Below, piece by piece: positions 33,501-44,100 of a stretch of DNA of 64,000 nucleotides. Each line of letters begins with the position of its first letter. Positions within the stretch are counted from its first letter, which is position 1. Made by a program: the position numbers and the translations under genes. Source of the DNA: Poteriospumella lacustris (Eukaryota > Sar > Chrysophyceae > Chromulinales > Dinobryaceae); contig SMOI01000039.1 in the NCBI GenBank assembly GCA_008000375.1, forward strand, positions 1-64,000, in the 5' to 3' direction. Under the pieces are notes generated by a model that did no database searches, was not told where the DNA came from, and was given only the letters and a program-made list of their open reading frames with translations.

Positions 33501-34966
33501 GAAGTCCACGTCGTCTTTGTCGAAGGAGGTACCAATACCTCGATCTATCACGATCATTTACAAGCCCGACTGCTACGTATCGCGGCGCCGTATGTGCACC
33601 CGTTACGGTTCATTGACAATGTCCAACAGATCACGTCGTATGTGCGTACGTTGCGACCCGATGTCGTGCTGTACCCAGAAATCGGACTGGATGCCTTGAC
33701 GTATTTTGCAGCGTTTGCACGGTTGGCCCCGGTACAAGCCGTCTGGTTGGGCCACCCGGATACGACGGGGTTGGATACCATCGATTACTTCTTAACCACC
33801 AAAACGACCACGGCCCCGGCGCCACATCCGAAGCACAAGACGACGGCGCCGACGACCGCGTCCGCCTCCTCCTCCGCCTCGTCATCGCCCGCTTCATCGC
33901 CCGGCGCGGCCATGACCCGGTTGTTCTCCGAACAAATCCACGAGTTCACCCACTTCGGCACCATTTTCTTGGATTTATACGAGTCACGTGCCACGTTGCA
34001 ACGACAAGCACCGCGCACCATCCAATTGAACCGCGCCAAATACCTGGAAGCCCACCATTGGCCCAAGAATGCCCATGCTTCGTCATTCCGTACCCACCCG
34101 TCAAATTGCATCCAGATTTCGACCACGTGTTGATCCAATTGCTCTTACGCGACAAGATGGCGGTGGTGGTCCTGGCCGAAATTGGACGTCCCTCGATCGC
34201 CCTGCAACAATTGTTTGTGGCACGATTGCGTACGAAGATCTCATCGACGGCGACGTCTTCCCCGTTGGCGCGGTTGGTCTTTCCAGAGATTCATTCGCCG
34301 TTGGAGATGACCGCGTTGATTCAAATGGCCGATGTGGTTCTCGAGCCTTTTCCCATGACGGGTAGTTTCGAAGTGGCCCTGTCCGCGTTGTCAATGGGTG
34401 TCCCCGTCGTGACCATGCCTCATGCCCAGCATATCGCCGGCCGCTTGTGCTTGGCGCTGTACAAGATGTTGGACTACGGTATCTCCTCTACACCCCCGCC
34501 CTCGCAGTCTTCGTCTCCGTCGACTCCGTCGGATGAACCCGCCGTGACCACCCCGTCCGCACCGACGAACAATGAAACGCTCCACAACGCCACGACGACC
34601 ACCATCGCTACCACCGCTACCAGCGCTACCAGCGACAACCGTGACGATGGTACCACTACGACCACGACCACGACAACGACCACCACGACCACCACCACGA
34701 CCACCACCGTCGATGCCTCCGCGGCGTTGTACACGCGTCTCGTCGTCGAAACACCCACCGAATACTTCGAAACGGCCATGAAACTCGCGCATCATCCACG
34801 GATGCGGGAGTACCACACGCAACAACTGCTGCAGCGACGGGAACGCTTCTTTCGCGTCAACATCCTGCGGTTGACCGAGGAGTGGAAACGTTTCGTCTTC
34901 GGGGCGTTGCACAATGCCACCGCAACCACAACCGCCGCCGCCGCCACTCACAGTGGGTGGAACTGA
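30518..34966 (+). CDS. secretory TPR plus GT41 (OGT/SPINDLY-like) glycosyltransferase, one apparent frameshift
   Basis: Exons 30518-31043, 31137-31810, 31914-34966; the frame changes by -1 near 34076, so the intact product would be about 1,417 aa. Starts with a signal peptide ([20 protein letters not shown], cut near EGLA). Then a beta-sandwich-like domain ([20 protein letters not shown] to [12 protein letters not shown]), TPR repeats ([59 protein letters not shown]), a 350-residue low-complexity insert (32440-33290), and a GT41-like catalytic region: [56 protein letters not shown], and after the shift [41 protein letters not shown]41 enzymes are usually nucleocytoplasmic, so the signal peptide is unusual. 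At the shift, NAH in one frame continues as [16 protein letters not shown] in the next; a single missing base (assembly error or mutation) is the simplest reading. Confidence 0.82.
33108..33197. repeat. GACAACGGCAAC coding repeat (Asn-Asp-Asn-Gly)
   Basis: About seven imperfect 12-bp units within the low-complexity insert of the TPR/GT41 gene. Confidence 0.9.
34651..34709. repeat. ACC/ACG coding run (poly-Thr)
   Basis: About twenty consecutive Thr codons interrupting the C-terminal GT41 subdomain between GVPVVTMP and the last helices. Confidence 0.9.
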
Positions 34967-35175
34967 GCCCTTTTAATCACCCAGCGCCGCCGCCGAGTTG
35001 ATTCTGTAGCGTAGACACACTCACACACGGCTGGGTACGCTCTGATGTACTGTAGTATATCTACCATGCACAGTCATGTAACGGTTGTTAGTGTTCCATT
35101 TACCATCCCACCTCTACCTACAGAGACAACTATACCAGAGACCACACAACGGTTTGTGTGTTCAGGGACTCACGC
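34967..35175. other. short convergent intergenic region
   Basis: 209 bp between the stops of two convergent genes; nothing else seen. Confidence 0.5.
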
Positions 35176-36037
35176 TCACGGAGGTGGCGGTGTAGCAGAC
35201 ACGTCGATGGATATGAACAGGTCGTCTTCGTACGCCGCCTCCCCGTCTTCCTCCTCATTGTCCTCCTCCGCCGGGGCGGTGGTGGTGTCGTCGGCCTGGT
35301 GACCGTCGCCATAACTGACGTCGCCATCGTCCACTGCTGGTGATAACCCCTGGACCATACGTCGCCAGCGGGGAATGGCGGTACAATCCAAATCATACTG
35401 ATGGGCGGCATGCATATGGTGGGGGTACAGGGAGCGCAAGGCTTCCATCTGTTCGTGAGTCGCCTGCCCCGGCCCTGGCTCCGGCGCAACGGCAGATGGA
35501 CGAAACTTGCGGACATAGTCGACCCAACGATCGATCGCCGTCGCCGCACATACGAACGGCACATGGTCGAGTTGTTCCCGAGGACAACGGGGCGTCTCTG
35601 GCTTGTCCTCGATACCGCATGTCGTGGCACCGGCACCGCCGCTACTGCTGCCACTGCCACTGTCACTGGCATCGACTGTGGCATTGGCATTGGCGATGGA
35701 CAACGGAGGAGGAGAAGGAGAGGCGACCACGTAGAGGTCGGCTCCACTCTCGAACACCACCACATTCGCTTCCCCAAAGAGCGGCACCAAATCGTCGACC
35801 ACAAACGACGGAACTTGACTGTCTTTGTGCAAATGAAAGGCTACGAGTCCTGACGTGGGTTGGACGAGACGATGCAACACGGGTAAAATAGGGGTGATCA
35901 TTGACCGCAGGGGCATATTCGAGATACCCTCGTAGACATCCCCACTCCAGGTGACGGCGTGGCTATCGAAGGCATCGAGAAAGATCACATCGATACTCGT
36001 GGCTTGAGTGGCGGCGGCGGTGGTGGTGTGGTTGTTA

Positions 36038-36082
<45 letters not shown>

Positions 36083-37734
36083 GGTGGTGGAGAGTCGGCG
36101 AGATACTGGAAATACGCCAGCGCATCCGCTACGACCACACGCGATCGACAACGCGGAGACGACGACAACGACGACGACGACGTTACCCCCGTGGCCGTAG
36201 CGGTATCGTCACGGTGTAGGATCCATTGCGGATGGCTGGTATTGTGGTTGTCGCCGCCGTCATAGCTCGTTCTCAACGACGCCTTCTCGCACAGGATGCG
36301 GTCTCCTCCGAAGTACTCCTCGTAGAACCGGACACCCGTTTGATCGATCTCTACCGACGTCACCAACCACTCGGGATAATACATCGCCATGAAATTTGGC
36401 GTCGTCCCACCTCCTAGTCCCACACTGATCACATGCGGCTGCGACTGCCCTGGTCGGCGTGGCTGGTCGTAGTAGTAGAACGGTACCACGAGGGCAAAGA
36501 ACATCTCCATGTACGCGTGCATGTTGTTGGGAGAGACGTAGCAGTCTTTTTCTTCTTCGTCTTCTTCTTCGTCTTCTTCTTCGTCGCGTGTGGGAGACGT
36601 AGCCGTCGCACCTGCGTCACGGTCACGGTCACGGTCACGGTCACGGTTACGGTCACGGTCACGGTCATGGATACACCAGACCGTGGCGGTCGTGAAGCTA
36701 CCACCACCATTGAGCGCGATCAAGGCGGCTCGGTAATCAGTCGTATTCCCATCATCGACCAACGGGGACAGTTCTCGAACACGCTGGCTACATAATCGAT
36801 TCTTGTCGTCGCCGTGGGCCCGCGGAGGCCAGCGACCACCGCTGGCGGTACGAAGAGCGCGTACTTCGCGATGGCATTGTTCGTTGGACTCCAACAACGA
36901 TGGAAGACGTCGTTCAGATACTGCTAACCATGTGGTGGTGGAAGAACGGTTGTGATGAATCCAACGTGAAGGTTGCAGGGCCAGGATCGTCAGGTGATCG
37001 TAGTGGTGGTACGTGTGGTCCTCGGGGCAATGCTGCGGATGCAGGAGATACGGCCGTATTTCACGTTCCGTATAGCTGAGCAACCATTGCATGGCCAGGT
37101 GATAGAGTGGCGGATTGCGGGAGGCTTCGAGTTGTGTGGCCTTCCACAGACCAGGAAACTCGTGTACCTGGCGGAATGTACCACAACCGATGTCTTCCTC
37201 GCGGAGACGCCGTACATACGCCAACGCCCACCGCGCAAAGAATTTATACTGATCAAGACAATCGCGTTGGATACCCCAGGGCAAGTTATCCATATCGTCT
37301 GGTGGATGCGCATCAAATTCCTGTGTCCGTTCGACGAGTAGTTCCAAGACTTTGATCTCGTTGGCCAATGACACGATGGTAAACCATGGCAATTCCCCAT
37401 GAAAGCGCTTCCAAATGACCATATCTTCCACATCCGTGGCAAAGTAAATACGGTTTACTTGCAAAAACCGGGGCATAGGGAAAAAGTCGAATGGTTGAGT
37501 GGGGCAATAGGCGACCATATCCGCAACAAACTGTGACCGCAACCTTCGATTCTTCAAGGCGTCGCCTCTGGCAATAGGTATCACTCCCACGCTCTCATAG
37601 AAGGCCACCTTTTGTCCATTGCTCACCTCGTCTTGTACCACCAACTCTTGCCAATGGAAGTGCCCACCTGTCGTGCACACGGTCACCCACCACCATATGG
37701 CTGCATACACAATGGCCCCCCGCATCATCATCAT
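35176..37734 (-). CDS. secreted or membrane-anchored spermidine-synthase-fold protein
   Basis: Single exon, 852 aa. Begins MMMM (any of four ATGs from 37734) followed by RGAIVYAAIWWWVTVCTTGG, a signal peptide or signal anchor. An unassigned N-terminal domain of about 350 residues (Trp/Tyr/His-rich) is followed by a Rossmann methyltransferase/spermidine-synthase core: motif I VISVGLGGGTTPNFMA, VTSVEID with the acidic ribose-binding Glu, VVVADALAYFQ and VIFLDAFDS with following GISNMPLRS, then LVAFHLH. The layout resembles the PF01564-like spermine/spermidine synthase superfamily seen in several algal and protist secreted proteins. I do not see the full set of putrescine-binding residues, so the substrate is open. 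Low-complexity inserts: (RD)n from an ACGGTC run and (NS)n from a GCTGTT run; acidic tail. Confidence 0.72.
36040..36082. repeat. GCTGTT hexamer repeat encoding (Asn-Ser)n
   Basis: About seven perfect units in the coding sequence of the spermidine-synthase-fold gene (read on the - strand). Confidence 0.92.
36618..36666. repeat. ACGGTC hexamer repeat encoding (Arg-Asp)n
   Basis: About eight units, one with a substitution, in the same coding sequence. Confidence 0.92.
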
Positions 37735-38160
37735 CTTTCCCCCCGGTGTTTCACAAGTATTGACTTTATTAGTTCATGCAAAAGCCAAGTTCTCACGCGG
37801 CTTGCTCATCATTGAAGTCTATACTGTAATTGAATCCCAATGGAATCGGACCGTCATGACCATGACCATGACATGATGACGACGACGATCTGAAATCCGT
37901 TTCACACCGGTCGCCTTTTTTTGTGTTTTCGTTGTTGTGGCGGTCCGATCCCACAAGAAGAAGCTACTTCTTCTTCTTCGAAGTGAATGGCCTGCTGACC
38001 AGTCATAAAAGATCTGTCCTCCGCTCATTTTTGGGAAGCAGCAGATTGTGTGGTATTAACGACGGTCAACGGCCTGCATCGTTCTCATTGAAACCAAATT
38101 GCTTCGCGAGTCTTGTTGTTGTCAAAGGAAATGCCTTCGTGCAGCAGCATTTAAAATACA
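37735..38160. promoter_or_regulatory. divergent region upstream of the dynein-like gene
   Basis: 426 bp between two head-to-head genes. Contains CATGAC repeats near 37855-37875 and a CTT/GAA run near 37958-37980. No conserved element is identified. Confidence 0.5.
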
Positions 38161-41100
38161 ATGAAGTCTACTGCCGATAACATAGATCCCCATGGTCCCC
38201 ATCGGGGAGGGGAAGCTAAACCTCCCAATTTTCCGAAGTCTGTTCGCACACAAGAACATGTGGAACGTGAAAAAATGTTGAAGAATCGTTTGAAACTCAA
38301 ATTTGGCGAATATCGAAAACCGTATCGCGAAACCGTGCATTCGACCAAAGTAGATGATATGACCGTGAAAGGTTACGGTGAACAGCAATTTGCTGACAGC
38401 ATTCATGAAGAACTTCCGATGGCTCCAGGATTTGAAATGTCCAGTTCTCTTTTCGACAACCCCAGTACCTGGACGGAAGGGCCTGTCTCACCTGGACGTG
38501 GATATCAAGCTTCCAAAGCCTTCAACAACAGTCAACATCAAGATCGCTTGTTAGACAGTGTGAGTATGACCTTACAAGCACGAGATATGAAGGGAGTCAC
38601 GAAGGATATCACCGCCAAAGTCCGACGTACCCACCGCGATGTCTCTCAAAGCTTTATTGACGAAGGCTTTCCCCGAATGATTAAAAGTCTCGTCTCCGAA
38701 GCTGATTTCTGTTATGTCGAATCCGTGGCGGATGATTTCTATAAATTTGGTGTGAAATCGACGATTCCCGCGCACATCGTGCAGAATCAATACTCCACGA
38801 TCAGTGCACGTGGGTTGCTACGCAATGTGGGCGACGGTAGTGAAATGGTCTCGTTACCTGAACTGGCGCATGAAGCCGCCATGTATGCCCAATTGGGCAA
38901 ATTGAAGCTGTTTCGGATCTATCGCACGTGGAAGTCGTTTTACGTGTGGAAACACACCATTCGACGGAATCGCTTCGAGAAACGCGTAAGTGACGCCGCG
39001 TTCCGTTCACTGTTTGGATGTCTTTTCTTTTTTACCTCTGCTCTCTCTTTATCTTCTGTATAGCGCGAGGAGTTAAACAACTCGATCATCATGGCGGACA
39101 AGTTGTGTCGCGAATTGATCTTTGAATGCCGCAAGAAACTCGAAGAACTGGCGAAGTTTCCCTTGTTTTATCGCGACGACACGAAAATGATGCCGTTTGA
39201 CGAGTATTTGCGTCTCCAACGCGAACAAAACAACAAGTTCTTGCAGTTGAAGCAACAATTGGTGGATTATTTGGTGGAATTGTTGTGTTCGCGCTGTGAA
39301 CATTATTTGTTCGACGCGGCGGGCAATGCACCGAATGCGGTGACGATTGCGAAGTATCAATCGATGAAATTGAATGCTTTGGCGACGGCCGGTGCCTTGG
39401 TGGATGCCTCATCGTCGGCACAGAAACTGGTGCATTTGGGGCTCGCGAGTGTACAGCCACCACCAGGTGGTACGACGACCGCGGCTACCGATGGCGTCGA
39501 TGACAATGCCTCGGCGTATGGTCTGTCCGTGCAGCATCAAAACAACTTACCCGAGAGGCCCTCGAACTTCTCTCCCCGTGCGCGTATGGGTGCCGATCGA
39601 ATGGGTGCGGGTGCAGCATCCACAGCAGCCGCCGCCGCCGCCTCAGCAGTGCCCGCCGTGCCCGGGGTAGGTACCAATGCCTCCATCGTCGAATCACTCG
39701 GTGGCAGTGTCCACAGTTCCACGCTCCCCAATGGCGGCGCTACCTCTCAGTACGCACCAGGAAAGAGCTTTGACGTGGGTGTATCGTATACGATTCGTTC
39801 GACGATTCGGTTGACCTGCCGTCGGTTGATGTCCCTGTTTCGTATGATTGATTTCATGATCCGCGATGTCCTCTACGACGCGCTGCACACGGGATCGTTG
39901 GCGTTTTTGAAGCGTATGGAACAAATCTCGCAGAAGAACCACATCGTCCCCGACTTTGGCTGTTCCCCGCACGCCATTCTCGAATTGGATCTCTTGGCAG
40001 CCGACTTAGCCCGCCATCCCAAGGGAGCCGCCGTCGCCTGGGCCACCAAACGAGAAGAAGAGGCAGCAGCCCAACGGTTGGCAAAGGAAGAAGAAGCCAA
40101 ACGTGGACCGGATTTCAATGCCACAGCGGCGTCTGTCTTTGTACCGTTGTCGCCGTTGTTCACGTTGGGTACGACGTTGCATCGCAAACAAGTTCGATCT
40201 CGACGGGCACGTCAAGCGGCAGCAGCAGCGGCAGCAGCGACAGCATCGTCAGGGATGGCCTCGGGGTCGAGCGATCCCTCTGCACCACTACCCGGCACCG
40301 TCGCGGCGATGGACACCGACGAAACGAGAGACGGCACCACCGCCGCCGCTGCCAACGACGAAGAGCTCGACACCAAGGACACGCTCGACTCCACCACCAC
40401 GACCACCGCCACCACCTATCATCAGGGGGGCATCTTTGACACCATCGCCTATTTACCCTCGTTGGAACGCGCCGTGGAGGATTTCCATCAAATTTTGCGG
40501 GAAATCTGCATCATTTGCATGTACCCCGAGGGGTTGTTCTTCTACGAACGTTGCCGTCGGATGTTTGAACCCGTGAAAACGGAAGTGACCACGAACCCCT
40601 TGGAAGACCGGATCTTCTTGGACCATCCGGTCAACAACCCGGTCCAAGGCACGTTGCGGCGCTGTGTCCACACGTTTGTGGAAGATTTCCGTTACGTGAT
40701 GGAGCGTTTCGAAAGTTTGAACATCTTCTGTCTCAAATGCAATCTCTGTGAAGCCGCGTGTCAACAGGCCATTGTCTCCCGGCTGCATGGGATGTCCGCC
40801 GATGACATCACGGGGCAATTGAATGTCTGGGACGACCAAGGGGTGCTCTTTGAGCAGTTGTACAATTTCCTCGTCGTGGGTATCTTCCGCATTGATTTGA
40901 CCGCCGTGAAACGGACGATCTTGGAAGTCTTGGGCAAGGCGCAGAATCTGTACGTGCGGATTGTGCCCGATTTGTACGTGCATTACGGCGATACCTTCTT
41001 CCGCGATGTCTCGAAGTACACGGACAATCTGGCGTCGAAGGTGACGACGTTGGAGGAGTTCATTCGTTGTGTCGAGGCGTACAACATCGCCGTGACGAAG

Positions 41101-44100
41101 GTGAACGATGTGAACGATCGGTATTTCTACATCAGCAGTCTGCGGAGCATCATTGAAGCGCGTCAGATTGGGGTGTCGGATGGGATCTTGCGTCAGAATT
41201 TGACGTTGAGTGCGGCGTACCAGCGGTTTTCGAATGCGGTCGCCGAATTTGAAAGTCAAGTGGAAATGCAAGTGAAAGTCTACGGCACGGAGATCGCCAC
41301 GCGGTTGAAAGCGATCATGGTGCCGATTCATGAGTTTACCCAGTACATCGCCGAGATCAACAACGCGTTGGTCACCGCGACAAAAGAACCCGACGCGGTG
41401 GCGATTGTGACGCAATTGACGCAATGCCGCAAGGACATTGATCACGTGGGGGTGAAATTGAAACAGTTGGACTATTACCAGGGCCTGTTGAACTTGTCGA
41501 TCTTTGAACGAGGCCTCGAACGCGACATTGAAGATGTGCTGCAAGCGCAGTTGCTCTTGTGGAAATCGTGGATGACGTTTCAAGAATTGTCGAGTCATTT
41601 CATGGCCGTGCATTTCTTGGACGCGAATTGCGATGGCATTTTGAAAGACGTGGTGATGATGCGCAATGAATTGAAAGCGACGCGGTATTTCCATCAAGTG
41701 CGTGAGTTGATTGCCCATGCGGGCGATGGCGGTGGTGTTGGTGGTGGTGGTGGTGGCAGTGGCGGAGGCAGTGGCAACGGTAGTGGCGGCGGCGGCAGCG
41801 GCAGTGGTGGGGCGAGTACCACCAGTGCGATGGTGATGGATGCCAGCAGTGTGAAGGGTATTTACGCGGCATACGAAACGCTCCTCCGCAACATGCTGCA
41901 GATGATTCACATCGCCCCGTTGATCAAGGAACTGCAATCGCCCACGTTGAAGGCCATGCACATTGACAAGATTCATGCGTTGATGGGTGGGCTACGGTTG
42001 TTTGACGAGGCGGATCTGACCGTCGGCGAATTGGTGGACGTCCATCAGATCGTGCAATATGTGCGCGAGGTCCATAAGATCTACCAAGAGTCCCGCGTCT
42101 TGTTCCATCTCGAAACGACGTTGCACAACATTCACAAGGCCGCGGGTTGTTTGAAATTTGAGTTTGCCGTCGAAGCGGACAACAAATCGTTGTCGTTTGT
42201 CGGCAATTTCCCGAGTTTGCTCGAACACATCGAAGATTACACGCACAGTCTCTTTGCCTGTCGCCATTCGCCGTATGCGGGCATCATTCGGTTGGAGATT
42301 GACAAGAAACTCGACGAATTGAAGACGTGGGTACTCTTGCTGCGGCATTTCCAGCAGTTTCAGAAGCTGTATCTCTTGTTGCGGGCGTTGTTTACCTCGC
42401 CCCGTACCGCGCGACAGATCTCGCCGTTTATGCGGAATTTCAAAGCGGCGGATGAAAATTGGCGCCTGTTGATCAAAAATGCCCGCGATTTGGAATCGGT
42501 CGAAGCGTTTCTCAGCGAACGGGTCGTCCACAGCAGTTTGAAACACGCGACGGAGCATATCCACGTCATTCAAGCCGGGTTCCGGGACTTGCGACGGGAA
42601 CAATGTGAACGGTACCCCAAGCTGTATCTCATGGACGATTCCGCCCTGGAAAACTTGTACATCAACCAAGACATCAAACAAGTGTTCTTGGAATGTGCCC
42701 GGGTGACGTTCCCGTTCCTCGTCGAAGACGTCATTTTCGATTACCAGGAACCGTACAACGTGAACACGATTATCTGTGCCGGCGAGAAAATCGTCTTTCC
42801 GAAGTCCTGTTCCGCCCGGACCAATTTGTCGGATTGGTTGAAAGGCTGTGAAAGCGCGGTGCGGGAACGGTTGGAACGCGATTTGAAATCGCTGTTGTCC
42901 GAGGACAGTCGGCCGATCATTGATGAAATCCGTGCGAATCGTTTCACGGGCCAAGCGTTGCTGGTGAAAATGGAATTGAAGTTTTGGTCGACGTTGGATC
43001 GGTTGCTGTTGGACGCCGTCGTCGACGACAAACACGAGATTCTCGCGAAGTTGAAGACGCAGATGATTGATTTGAACGATCAAATCACGATGATTGGATC
43101 GATCTTGTCGGACCCGGTGACGGCGCGGACGGTGACGCTGGTGTCGAACGTGATCATGACGTATTGTCACTTTCGCGACGTGTTGCAGGCGGTGAACGAT
43201 GATTTGTCGTTGTATTTAAGCTTGGGCAACGATCACGAGGGTCCGTTACGTTCCCCGTTTTCGTTTTCGGCGTGGCAATACCCGATCAAGAAGGTCTACG
43301 ACACGAGTGTGAACACGATCATGGTGGAACAGGGCTGTTTCCGCGACCGCTACGGGATGATTTACCAGGGCTTCCGTGCGAAATTGGTCGTGACGCCCCT
43401 GACCGAGCGGTGTATCTATGCGTTGACGACGGCGTTCCATGCGTTGTCCAGTCGGAATCAGTACCAGGTGCCCGTGCTGGCGGGGCAATCGAATGAGTCG
43501 ACGTTGCAGTTGATGGCGTACGAGATGGGGATGGAGTATTTCGCGTTTGATGTGTCGCGGTTGCCGACGACGGGGCGCAACTTCTACGAGAAAGTGTCGC
43601 ATGTGCTGAAGCTGTTGTATACGTCGTCGACGTTGTGGGTGTCGTTGCGTGCGCGTGAACCGTTGTCGGCGACGCATACGGCGATTTTGGGCAACGTGAT
43701 TTCGTTGTTTGCGAAGAAGATGACGGAATTCCAGCAGTTGCAGTTCATGAATCAGCAACTGGCGATGGCGCAGTCGCCGGGGTCGGCTGCCAGTACCGTC
43801 GGCGGATTGTCAGCGTCGGCGGCGGGGATGCGTCCGTCGAGTCACAGTGACGCGGTGGGAGGCAGCGGCAGCAGTGCCTCGTCCTCTCGCGGTGGTGGCG
43901 GTGGTGGTGAGACGGGCGGTGGGTCTTCCCTGCCGTTGTTGCCACCGTTTGCGAGTGGCAAACTGTTTTTAATCAACGCCGCGCGCTTGTTGCCCACCAT
44001 CAAAACCGCCCAAGCGACGTTTGCCTTTCTGCGCCCGTTTCATACGCCGTATATCCCGTTGAAAGAGATCTTGCAAGTTGTGTTGGCGTCGTACAACTTC

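Noticed and set aside
34070-34090. Programmed ribosomal frameshift in the GT41 gene
   Set aside because: No slippery X-XXY-YYZ heptamer or obvious downstream structure; a single base error or mutation is simpler.
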